Of a stretch of DNA of 17,632 nt, positions 7,091 through 13,791 are shown one piece after another. The first letter of the stretch is position 1; the number at the start of each line of letters is the position of its first letter. The stretch is from Microcaldota archaeon (GTDB taxonomy: Archaea > Micrarchaeota > Micrarchaeia > Micrarchaeales > CABMGC01). Under the pieces are notes generated by a model that saw nothing but the letters and a program-made list of their open reading frames with translations, searched no databases and had not been told where the DNA came from. The DNA lies in assembly GCA_021803405.1 (NCBI GenBank), contig JAJZLO010000001.1, positions 1 to 17,632 of the forward strand. Direction: 5' to 3'. The position numbers and the translations under genes are program-made.

Positions 7091-7306
7091 CTATTTTATT
7101 ATATAATAACCAGATGCTTTTTCTCTTACAACTCGTTTTATTGCTCCTTTATTAGACATTGAAACGAGAGCATTGGTAACCATACTTTTTGGCCTGTTAC
7201 ACTTCTTTGCTATATCGTCAGCAGTTTTTTTCTTTTCATCGCTTATAGCGCCTATCTCCTTCATAGCTTCCAAGATCACATTTTCTATAGGTGTTAACTC
7301 TACCAT
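7091..7306 (-). CDS. Small winged-helix DNA-binding protein
   Basis: Protein of 71 residues made of essentially one winged-helix domain: helix 1 (TPIENVILEAMKEI), helix 2 (TADDIAKKC), recognition helix (PKSMVTNALVSMSNKG) and the wing strand pair (AIKRVVREKASGYYIIK). It has no ligand or effector domain. Such stand-alone domains in archaea act as local regulators or chromatin-like proteins. It lies 25 nt after the L40e stop, with AAGGTAA at SD distance. Autoregulation of the L40e operon is possible but not shown. Confidence 0.75.
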   Translation of the reverse strand: MVELTPIENVILEAMKEIGAISDEKKKTADDIAKKCNRPKSMVTNALVSMSNKGAIKRVVREKASGYYIIK

Positions 7307-7331
7307 TAAATTACCTTAATCAGAATTATTT

Positions 7332-7484
7332 TTATTTCTTAGCCATCTTTTCCTTTCGCTTAACGCGCATGTATCTGCTTCCGCATTTCCTGCACTTTTC
7401 GGCGCCTGCTCTATTCCTTGCTTTGCACTTCCTGCATAGCCAGATACTTGTTAAAGCTTCATCTGCAAGTGAAAATTTTCCCAT
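7332..7484 (-). CDS. rpl40e: 50S ribosomal protein L40e (eL40)
   Basis: The frame encodes 50 residues, starting MGKFSLADEA and ending KRKEKMAKK. It has the archaeal eL40 zinc ribbon: C17 and C20 (WLCRKCKARN), C31 and C34 (EKCRKCGS), then a basic tail. The length matches archaeal eL40, which lacks the ubiquitin fusion found in eukaryotes. eL40 sits near the GTPase-associated centre of the large subunit. It is the first gene of a minus-strand set with the winged-helix protein, the 148-residue protein and tRNA-Pro, and is transcribed divergently from CDC48. Confidence 0.92.
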   Translation of the reverse strand: MGKFSLADEALTSIWLCRKCKARNRAGAEKCRKCGSRYMRVKRKEKMAKK

Positions 7485-7526
7485 ACTTAACACGAATTAA
7501 TTGTTATTATAATATTTGCATGGAAA

Positions 7527-7535
7527 GGTATATAA
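7527..7535 (-). promoter_or_regulatory. TATA box of the L40e operon
   Basis: On the minus strand TTATATACC is centred about 48 nt before ATG 7484, predicting transcription from about 7505 and a leader of roughly 20 nt. The divergent CDC48 TATA box lies about 70 nt away. Confidence 0.5.
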
Positions 7536-7597
7536 CTTATTCCAATTCAATACATACAAAACATACCTGTTTTGTTAACGTATTTTATAAGCAAAAG

Positions 7598-7606
7598 TAT
7601 ATATAA
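7598..7606 (+). promoter_or_regulatory. TATA box (with BRE-like purines) of the CDC48-S6e-aIF2g operon
   Basis: TATATATAA is preceded by the purine-rich GCAAAAG, a BRE-like context. Its position predicts a start near 7627 and a leader of about 23 nt that carries GGTG at 7639-7642, 7 nt before the CDC48 ATG. It is the cleanest promoter in the window. Confidence 0.6.
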
Positions 7607-7649
7607 GTTTTTTAGTAAATATTAAATAACTAATCTTTGGTGTTAGATA

Positions 7650-9806
7650 ATGGTCAATAGCATAGAACTTACCGTTGCAGATGCCCTTGTAACAGACTCT
7701 GGAAAGAGTATAGCAAGGATAGATGGCAAATCGCGTAGGCTGCTAAATATAAACACAGGAGACATAATAGAGCTTAAGGGCAAGATAAAGTCAACGGCCG
7801 CTATAGCAGGACCTGCACACCCAAGTGATGAAGGCTTAGGATTTATAAGGATAGATGGATACTTAAGACAGAATCTAGGCGTAGGCATAGGAGATAAGAT
7901 CTTTACCTCTAAAGCTGAGACTAAAGATGCGGAAAAGGTAGTTTTAGCTCCTCCACCAAGCCAAAGACCACCATTATCGCCTGACTTTCCAGAGTATGCT
8001 AAAAGAAGGCTTGAAGGAAGGCCACTTGCAAAAGGAGACTCAATACCAATACCTATGTTTGGACTGGTATTCAACTTTTTAGTGGTACAGGTAATACCAC
8101 ATGGAATTGTAAAGATAACAAGCAACACCAATTTAATAGTAAAGGAAGAACCGGTTTCAGAGTCATTGGTAAAGATTGCAGATGTACATTATGAAGATAT
8201 AGGAGGACTTGACGATGCAAAGCAAAAAATTAGGGAGATGGTAGAATTACCTATAAGATATCCTGAACTTTTTGAAAGGCTAGGGATAGATCCACCAAAA
8301 GGAGTACTTCTTTACGGACCGCCTGGAACAGGTAAGACACTTCTTGCAAAGGCAGTTGCAAATGAAAGCGATGCCAACTTTATAGCTATATCCGGACCAG
8401 AATTAGTAAGTAAATTTGTCGGAGAGAGCGAAGAGAAATTAAGGGAGATCTTTAAAAACGCAAACGAAAAAGCACCAACAATAATCTTCATGGATGAGAT
8501 AGATGCCATAGCGCCTAAAAGAGAGGATGCAACAAACGAGGTCGAAAGAAGAATGGTTTCACAGCTGCTTACGCTTATGGATGGAATGCCGCCTAGAGGA
8601 CAGGTAATAATATTGGCAGCTACAAACAGACCGGACGCAATAGACCCGGCATTACGAAGACCAGGAAGATTTGATAGAGAAATTGAGATAGGAGTGCCAA
8701 ACAGAAACTCAAGAAAGATTATACTTCAGATACATACAAGGAACATGCCAGTAGCCAAAGATGTAAATCTTGATGAGTTAGCAAACATCACACATGGCTA
8801 TACAGGAGCCGATATGAATGCATTAGTAAAGGAAGCGGCCATGGCGACGCTTAGAGATATACTGCCAAACATAGTGGATAAACAAAGCATACCTGTAGAT
8901 ATACTTTCAAATCTGGTAGTAACAAGAGATAACTTTATGGAGGCTCTGAAAAATATTCAACCAAGTGCTCTTAGAGAGGTCTTTGTAGAAAGACCTAATG
9001 TACACTGGAGAGATGTAGGAGGCTTAGAGAGAGTCAAGGAGGAGTTGAAGGAGGCCGTAGAGATGCCGTTAAAGGAGCCCGAAAAGTTTGAAAAGATGGG
9101 AATAAGAGCAATAAAGGGAGTTTTGCTGGTTGGACCGCCTGGAACTGGTAAGACGCTTCTTGCAAAGGCCGTAGCTACCGAGAGAGAGGCCAACTTCATA
9201 TCGATTAAAGGGCCAGAAGTGCTTAGCAAGTATGTAGGAGAGAGCGAAAAAACAGTCAGGGAGATCTTTAGAAAGGCAAGACTTGCTGCGCCTTGTATAA
9301 TATTTATAGATGAAATAGATGCCATAGCGCACTCTAGAGGAAGTGGCTTTGATGATGCAAGGGTCACAGAAAGAGTAGTAGATACCTTACTAACAGAGAT
9401 GGATGGCTTGCAGGAGCTAAAGAACGTTGTTGTTCTTGGAGCAACAAACAGGCCAGAGGAGGTAGACACTGCACTTTTAAGACCAGGTAGATTTGACAAG
9501 ATAGTAGATATACCAATGCCAGGTCCTGAAGCACGTGTCGATATATTAAAGGTGCACACGAAAAAGATGCCGCTTGATAAGGATGTTGATCTCATAAAGG
9601 TAGCTACTCTTACAGATAATTATACAGGAGCAGAGTTAGAAAATGTTTGTAGGGAAGCTGGAATGAATGCCATAAGAGGCAATAGAGAAGCGGTTAGAAA
9701 TGAGGACTTTATAAAGGCACTTGAAGAAGTAAGGCCTTCGATACCTAAAGAGGTCGCAGAAAGAATAAAAAGATTCAAGGAAGAACCGGAAAGTATGTAT
9801 AGATGA
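7650..9806 (+). CDS. cdc48: CDC48/VAT-type two-domain AAA+ ATPase
   Basis: Protein of 718 residues, close to archaeal VAT (about 745). The N domain (1-~175) has the double-psi barrel and beta-clam pattern. D1 has Walker A GPPGTGKT at 223-230, Walker B IIFMDEID at 278-285 and RRPGRFD. D2 has Walker A at 495-502, Walker B IIFIDEID at about 550-557 and LRPGRFD. Pore-loop sequences are SKFVGES in D1 and SKYVGES in D2. The hexamer unfolds proteins using ATP, for remodelling or for delivery to the proteasome. The C-terminus ends Met-Tyr-Arg, a hydrophobic-Tyr-X motif of the type that docks ATPases onto 20S proteasomes. First gene of the operon with S6e and aIF2-gamma. All catalytic motifs are intact. 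Confidence 0.97.
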   Translation: MVNSIELTVADALVTDSGKSIARIDGKSRRLLNINTGDIIELKGKIKSTAAIAGPAHPSDEGLGFIRIDGYLRQNLGVGIGDKIFTSKAETKDAEKVVLAPPPSQRPPLSPDFPEYAKRRLEGRPLAKGDSIPIPMFGLVFNFLVVQVIPHGIVKITSNTNLIVKEEPVSESLVKIADVHYEDIGGLDDAKQKIREMVELPIRYPELFERLGIDPPKGVLLYGPPGTGKTLLAKAVANESDANFIAISGPELVSKFVGESEEKLREIFKNANEKAPTIIFMDEIDAIAPKREDATNEVERRMVSQLLTLMDGMPPRGQVIILAATNRPDAIDPALRRPGRFDREIEIGVPNRNSRKIILQIHTRNMPVAKDVNLDELANITHGYTGADMNALVKEAAMATLRDILPNIVDKQSIPVDILSNLVVTRDNFMEALKNIQPSALREVFVERPNVHWRDVGGLERVKEELKEAVEMPLKEPEKFEKMGIRAIKGVLLVGPPGTGKTLLAKAVATEREANFISIKGPEVLSKYVGESEKTVREIFRKARLAAPCIIFIDEIDAIAHSRGSGFDDARVTERVVDTLLTEMDGLQELKNVVVLGATNRPEEVDTALLRPGRFDKIVDIPMPGPEARVDILKVHTKKMPLDKDVDLIKVATLTDNYTGAELENVCREAGMNAIRGNREAVRNEDFIKALEEVRPSIPKEVAERIKRFKEEPESMYR

Positions 9807-9824
9807 TATTGATAAAGTGAGTAT

Positions 9825-10211
9825 ATGCAAATTGTTTATTCCGATAAGAAAACAGGAAAGACAGGACAGGCACAGGTCCCAAAGGACAGAGAGACCCAAT
9901 TGATAGGAAAGTTGATTGGAGAAAGCATTGAAGGAGCAGTAGCAGGTCTTGATGGCTTTAAGCTTAAGATAACAGGTATGAGTGATAACGCTGGAGCACC
10001 ATCTAGAAAGGAGGTGGATGGAATAAGAAAGACCAAATCATTGATAAGCTATGGAATAGGCATGAGAGTTAGAGGTAAAGGATATAGAGCTCGAAGGCTC
10101 GTGCGTGGTAACACCATAGGACCAGACACAGCTCAAATAAATACAGTTATAGAACAGTTTGGTTCAAAGCCTATAGAAGAGCTTTTCAAGCCTAAGGAAA
10201 AGAAGGAATAG
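9825..10211 (+). CDS. rps6e: 30S ribosomal protein S6e (eS6)
   Basis: Protein of 128 residues covering the conserved archaeal eS6 core: beta-rich start (MQIVYSDKKTGKTG), GFKLKITGMSDNAGAPSRKE (the family's GG..D..GFPM region), and the basic block RVRGKGYRARRLVRGNTI followed by TAQINTVI. The long phosphorylated C-terminal helix of eukaryotic S6 is absent, as usual in archaea; the tail is short and charged. It sits 18 nt after CDC48, with GTGA four bases before ATG, and 7 nt before aIF2-gamma. S6e next to aIF2-gamma is a frequent archaeal gene order. Confidence 0.93.
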   Translation: MQIVYSDKKTGKTGQAQVPKDRETQLIGKLIGESIEGAVAGLDGFKLKITGMSDNAGAPSRKEVDGIRKTKSLISYGIGMRVRGKGYRARRLVRGNTIGPDTAQINTVIEQFGSKPIEELFKPKEKKE

Positions 10212-10218
10212 TGAAAAA

Positions 10219-11424
10219 ATGAATAAACAAAGCGAGTTAAATATAGGAACCCTTGGGCATGTAGATCATGGAAAGACCACATTGGTATCCGCATTAACGC
10301 ATACATGGACAGATGTGCATAGCGAGAGCTTAAAGAGGAGTATGACAATAAAACTTGGCTATGCCGATATGACAATATTCAAGTGCCATGAAAATGGAGT
10401 GGAAAAGTTCACCGTAGAAGAAAGTTGTAGGGATGGAAAGCCATCTAGCGCATATAGAAAAATTTCTCTTCTTGATGCTCCTGGACACGAAACGCTTATG
10501 GCAACTGCAATAGCAAGTTCAAGCATCATAGATGGAGCTCTTTTTGTCATCTCTGCAGCAGAGCCTTGCCCTATGCCACAAACAAAAGAACATTTAATGA
10601 TAATAAATGCACTTGGAATTAAGAATGTTATTGTGGCTCAGACCAAAATAGATATAGTAGGCAAGGAAAAGGCGAAACAAAGTTATGCACAAATAAAGTC
10701 ATTTCTAAAAGGAAGCGTTGCCGAGGATGCACCAGTAATACCAGTAATGGCAAATAAGGGAATAAATATAGATGCACTTTTAGATGAGCTTGCCAAGATA
10801 AAAATACCAGATAGGGACAAAAGTTCAGATCCCATAATGTATGTTGCACGTTCATTTGACGTTAACAGGCCAGGCAGCACAATCGATGAAATAAAAGGAG
10901 GTGTTGTCGGAGGTTCCATTATACGTGGCACATTCAAAATAGGAGATGAGATAGAGATACGACCTGGAGTGAATTTGGAGAGTAATCAGAAAAAAGATGA
11001 CTATGATCCATTGATAACAAGAATAGACTCTCTTTCGGCAGGTAATGAAGAGCTTGAAAGCGCAATAGCAGGAGGACTAATCGCTGTAGGTACAGAGTGC
11101 GATCCATCATTTACAAAGGCCGATGGACTCGTAGGACAGATAATAGGAAAGGTCGGAAAACTTCCTGAAGCTGTAAACAACATAACAATAAATTATGTCT
11201 CTTTGAATAGATCCGACATACCAAAACAGGCATTTAAAGATGGTGAACAGCTCTTGCTCGGTATAGGAACAGGCACCTTTGTTGGATATATAACCCATCT
11301 AAAGAAGAATAGAATAGAGATAAAATTAAATAGGACTACCTGCGTAGATAAATCTGCAAAGATCTCTCTTTTAAGAAACTTCAGCCAGAGATGGAAGCTC
11401 TCAGGTTTTGGAACCATTGTATAA
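10219..11424 (+). CDS. eif2g: Translation initiation factor aIF2 gamma subunit (GTPase)
   Basis: Protein of 401 residues. The GTPase domain has G1 GHVDHGKT (13-20), switch I SMTIKLGYAD with T43, and G3 DAPGH (86-90). Two EF-Tu-like beta barrels follow, and the end WKLSGFGTIV matches the family C-terminus. It binds GTP and initiator Met-tRNA with aIF2 alpha and beta. Three departures from the usual family sequence are visible: G4 reads TKID instead of NKxD (142-145), the G5 SA motif reads MANKG, and the zinc knuckle between switch I and G3 keeps only two cysteines (C56, C70) of the usual four. It is the last gene of the CDC48 operon. Its final 24 nt overlap the DHH gene on the other strand. 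Confidence 0.93.
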   Translation: MNKQSELNIGTLGHVDHGKTTLVSALTHTWTDVHSESLKRSMTIKLGYADMTIFKCHENGVEKFTVEESCRDGKPSSAYRKISLLDAPGHETLMATAIASSSIIDGALFVISAAEPCPMPQTKEHLMIINALGIKNVIVAQTKIDIVGKEKAKQSYAQIKSFLKGSVAEDAPVIPVMANKGINIDALLDELAKIKIPDRDKSSDPIMYVARSFDVNRPGSTIDEIKGGVVGGSIIRGTFKIGDEIEIRPGVNLESNQKKDDYDPLITRIDSLSAGNEELESAIAGGLIAVGTECDPSFTKADGLVGQIIGKVGKLPEAVNNITINYVSLNRSDIPKQAFKDGEQLLLGIGTGTFVGYITHLKKNRIEIKLNRTTCVDKSAKISLLRNFSQRWKLSGFGTIV

Positions 11425-12381
11425 AGAGTTAGATACACTGCATATATCAGAAAAAAGCTCTTTTTTTCCTTTCAATGTTTTAATGTTATATATTGTTTTG
11501 TTTACCTCAAAGCCTGATGCATGTGGATGACCACCGCCTCCGAATCGCATTGCAAGAAGAGAGCAGTCGTTTCTCTTACTCCTAAGATGGCATTTGGAAT
11601 TTTCAATGTTAAGATATATTCCTATATCACTATTCGTGTTATCTAAAATGCATGCACAAGCATCATTTGTAGAGATGTACTTTGAAAAACCAAGAGATGC
11701 TATTGGACCGACGAATATATTTTCCTTTAGTTTTTTAAGCCTACTAATATTTAATTTCTCGAATTTTTTCCCATCGGCTATAACAAAGTTAGGTATTAAA
11801 ACTCCTTTGCTCATCTGTTCTGCAATCATGCCAATTCTTCTTGCATAAGTAGGAAAATCAAAAGATGAATAATACGTTGTACTTAAAACATATGACTTTA
11901 TAATTTCTGCACTGTTCTTATCTTTTGGTTTTATATTAAAATCGGACATATGTACCATTTTTATTAGTTTTTTGGTAAAAGGATCACTTAGTTTAAGCTC
12001 TGCGGCGGTTATCTCTGCGGCGCAGAACAACTCATTTTCCCCTACAACCGCAAGATCGCACTTTGAAGCAACTTCCTTAATAGAGTCATAACTCCAGGTA
12101 TGATGATCAAACCAAAAAACCTTACCTCCTAGTTTTTTTATAGAGGTTATAATTCTTGAAAATATTTTAATTGTTGATGCATTTGTTCCTATGTCTGTTA
12201 TAAAAAGCACCATATCTTTTTGCAGCTTCTCTTTTATTTGTTTCTCTATTTGAAGAAGCCTATCTACCGAGTAATCTGCAAACAGCACATTTTCCTTTTT
12301 AACTCCATACTTATGCATTATTAGAGCTGCGCTTGAAATGCCATCCATATCGGCTATATGTGATATTATTATTGCGTTCAT
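11401..12381 (-). CDS. DHH/DHHA1 family phosphoesterase
   Basis: Protein of 326 residues with the DHH metal-site motifs: HIADMDG with D11 and D13, D63 in ITDIG, DHH at 92-94, and D147 in HMSDF. The C-terminal DHHA1 substrate motif GGGGHPHASG is at 281-290. This layout is shared by NrnA-type oligoribonuclease/pAp phosphatases and RecJ-like nucleases; the short length favours a small-substrate phosphoesterase over RecJ. Two manganese ions are expected, and it should act in the cytoplasm. The start is ATG 12381, with GGTT upstream and an AT-rich TATA-like element near 12400-12410. The last eight codons lie on the complement of the aIF2-gamma end. The exact substrate cannot be called from sequence. 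Confidence 0.88.
   Translation of the reverse strand: MNAIIISHIADMDGISSAALIMHKYGVKKENVLFADYSVDRLLQIEKQIKEKLQKDMVLFITDIGTNASTIKIFSRIITSIKKLGGKVFWFDHHTWSYDSIKEVASKCDLAVVGENELFCAAEITAAELKLSDPFTKKLIKMVHMSDFNIKPKDKNSAEIIKSYVLSTTYYSSFDFPTYARRIGMIAEQMSKGVLIPNFVIADGKKFEKLNISRLKKLKENIFVGPIASLGFSKYISTNDACACILDNTNSDIGIYLNIENSKCHLRSKRNDCSLLAMRFGGGGHPHASGFEVNKTIYNIKTLKGKKELFSDICSVSNSLYNGSKT
11450..11468. terminator. Symmetric A-run/T-run hairpin inside the DHH gene, possible aIF2g terminator
   Basis: GAAAAAA-GCTC-TTTTTTTC lies 26 nt beyond the aIF2-gamma stop. On the plus strand it offers a T7 tract for ending the CDC48-S6e-aIF2-gamma transcript. On the minus strand the same bases are DHH codons (KKELF region). 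It could form a short AT stem. Confidence 0.4.
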
Positions 12382-12443
12382 GTAACCAACAAATAAAAAT
12401 TTAATAATTAATAAGTAATGATAATTATCGATTTATCAATTTA

Positions 12444-12448
12444 AAAAG
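12444..12448 (-). terminator. Short T-tract after thermopsin
   Basis: On the minus strand the thermopsin stop is followed after about 8 nt by CTTTTTA, in an AT-rich spacer before the DHH gene. It may be a weak archaeal terminator; the same spacer must also hold the DHH promoter. Confidence 0.3.
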
Positions 12449-12456
12449 TATTTTGT

Positions 12457-13776
12457 TTAAATGTAGGATAAACCTATAAGTTGTTGAAGAGTATAAGTAG
12501 TGCTTATTCCAGAAAGTGGATTTGGAGTTCCAATGGAAACGATAGCAACTCCTGCACCGTTTACATTAGACATAAGATTTGTTGCTGTTTCTCCAGTAGT
12601 GCCAAAGGTCCAGTATGAAGGAAAGTTTGTCATCTGTCCCGCGCCATTGAGATATTTTAAACTAATTTGAGCATTAAAGTTGCTAAAGGTGCTTTTGGCG
12701 CCATTGTATGGGCCTCCAAAAACAAATTCCGTATCGTAAGGATAACCTACAAAGGATTTAGTCGCTGATGTAGGAACTGTATATGGTGCTACTAGAAGTG
12801 TGGGGCTTGTAGAACCGACTGGAAGAAAAACAGTATCGTAAGAAACATCATTGGTATGAATAATACCGTTGCAATTGATAAGCTCACATACAACAGAGTC
12901 ACGATAACTGTTGTCGTTTATCTTAAATCCAAAGGATATTGCTGTTCTTTCTGTACTGCCACTACCAATTGGAAGTATTTTTATGTATAATGTAGCATTA
13001 AGAGGAAGAGCGTACGGAAGACCAGTAGAAGATGGAGGTAGATAACTTTTTGCATAAAGCACTTGAACTGCGCCAGTAGGAGTAGTATATGGAATAAGCT
13101 GCCCTGTGCCTGTCAATCCAGTTATAGAGTTTAGATTCATATTTGCGTTTTGAGTGGTGAAGTTCCAGATATTATTATTTATATATGTTATAAGTCCGTC
13201 ATTAGTATCGAAAACAAAAGCATTTTGCAACCAGAAAGTTTGAGATTTTCCCATGTATTGAAAGTTTAAAAGAGTATTAAGCTGAACAGAGGATGTTGAT
13301 TGCCCTGGAAGTGGATCACCATTTAAGGTCACAGAAGAAGTAGCCATAGAGGTGATGTTAAAGGTACCTTCAACTTCTTGAGTACCAATTACATAACCGG
13401 TATTAGTATTTGAATTAATTTCGTTATAAAGTCCATAACTCGCAAGTCCAGTAGGGATATCAACTGGTGAATAAAGCGCAGGTCCCTTATAATAAAATGG
13501 ATTGAAAAGAGGACCGATAAAACTAAATGGGCCTGTTGAGTCTGTAAAGATGCTCGGATTGTTAAATGTTGATATTGAGTTATAAGTACTTAATGAGCCC
13601 AACGCCGCGCCGGCAGGAATAGCGGATGTGATTGAAGTGAGCATAGACATACCAGCTGTACTTTGAGCAGATGAGGCAGGTATATTGAAAATCAATGCCA
13701 AAAATAGGAAAACAGTAATTAAAGGTATTATAACAGTGACAGAGCTTTTTCTTATTTTTTGTATTTTATTTTCCAT
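12457..13776 (-). CDS. Thermopsin-family (A5) secreted acid protease
   Basis: Protein of 439 residues. A signal peptide is clear: basic start (KIQKIRK), hydrophobic core 13-32 and likely cleavage after SSA at 37. Thermopsin landmarks follow in order: PTGLASYGLYN (108-118), SVQLNTLLNFQY (163-174), FWLQNAFVFDT (181-191), NNNIWN (200-205), YDTVFLP (313-319) and YPYDTEFVFGG..NGAKSTF (345-364), then the GETATN region. Thermopsins are acid-active, pepstatin-insensitive endopeptidases of acidophilic archaea. No C-terminal membrane anchor is seen, so it is probably released or held by the surface layer. Two nearby cysteines (297, 302) might pair. It starts 15 nt after the stop of the giant surface protein, with GGTATCA at SD distance, so it is likely in the same operon. 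Confidence 0.88.
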   Translation of the reverse strand: MENKIQKIRKSSVTVIIPLITVFLFLALIFNIPASSAQSTAGMSMLTSITSAIPAGAALGSLSTYNSISTFNNPSIFTDSTGPFSFIGPLFNPFYYKGPALYSPVDIPTGLASYGLYNEINSNTNTGYVIGTQEVEGTFNITSMATSSVTLNGDPLPGQSTSSVQLNTLLNFQYMGKSQTFWLQNAFVFDTNDGLITYINNNIWNFTTQNANMNLNSITGLTGTGQLIPYTTPTGAVQVLYAKSYLPPSSTGLPYALPLNATLYIKILPIGSGSTERTAISFGFKINDNSYRDSVVCELINCNGIIHTNDVSYDTVFLPVGSTSPTLLVAPYTVPTSATKSFVGYPYDTEFVFGGPYNGAKSTFSNFNAQISLKYLNGAGQMTNFPSYWTFGTTGETATNLMSNVNGAGVAIVSIGTPNPLSGISTTYTLQQLIGLSYI

Positions 13777-13791
13777 AATGATACCAAATTT

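Noticed and set aside
6810..7606. Short plus-strand frames (6810-6995, 6952-7155, 7291-7500, 7418-7606) opposite the L40e operon
   Set aside because: They lie antisense to better supported genes (L40e zinc ribbon, winged helix), with no motifs or ribosome sites.
7643..9899. Several minus-strand open frames (7643-8131, 8312-8509, 8957-9595, 9069-9332, 9636-9899) under CDC48 and S6e
   Set aside because: All are antisense shadows of strongly conserved genes, with composition explained by the complement of the AAA+ and S6e codons.
12457..13776. Reading the 439-residue protein as another structural S-layer component
   Set aside because: Its Tyr/Asn/Gly-rich composition resembles surface proteins, but the ordered thermopsin motifs from residue 108 to 364 fit the A5 peptidase family better.
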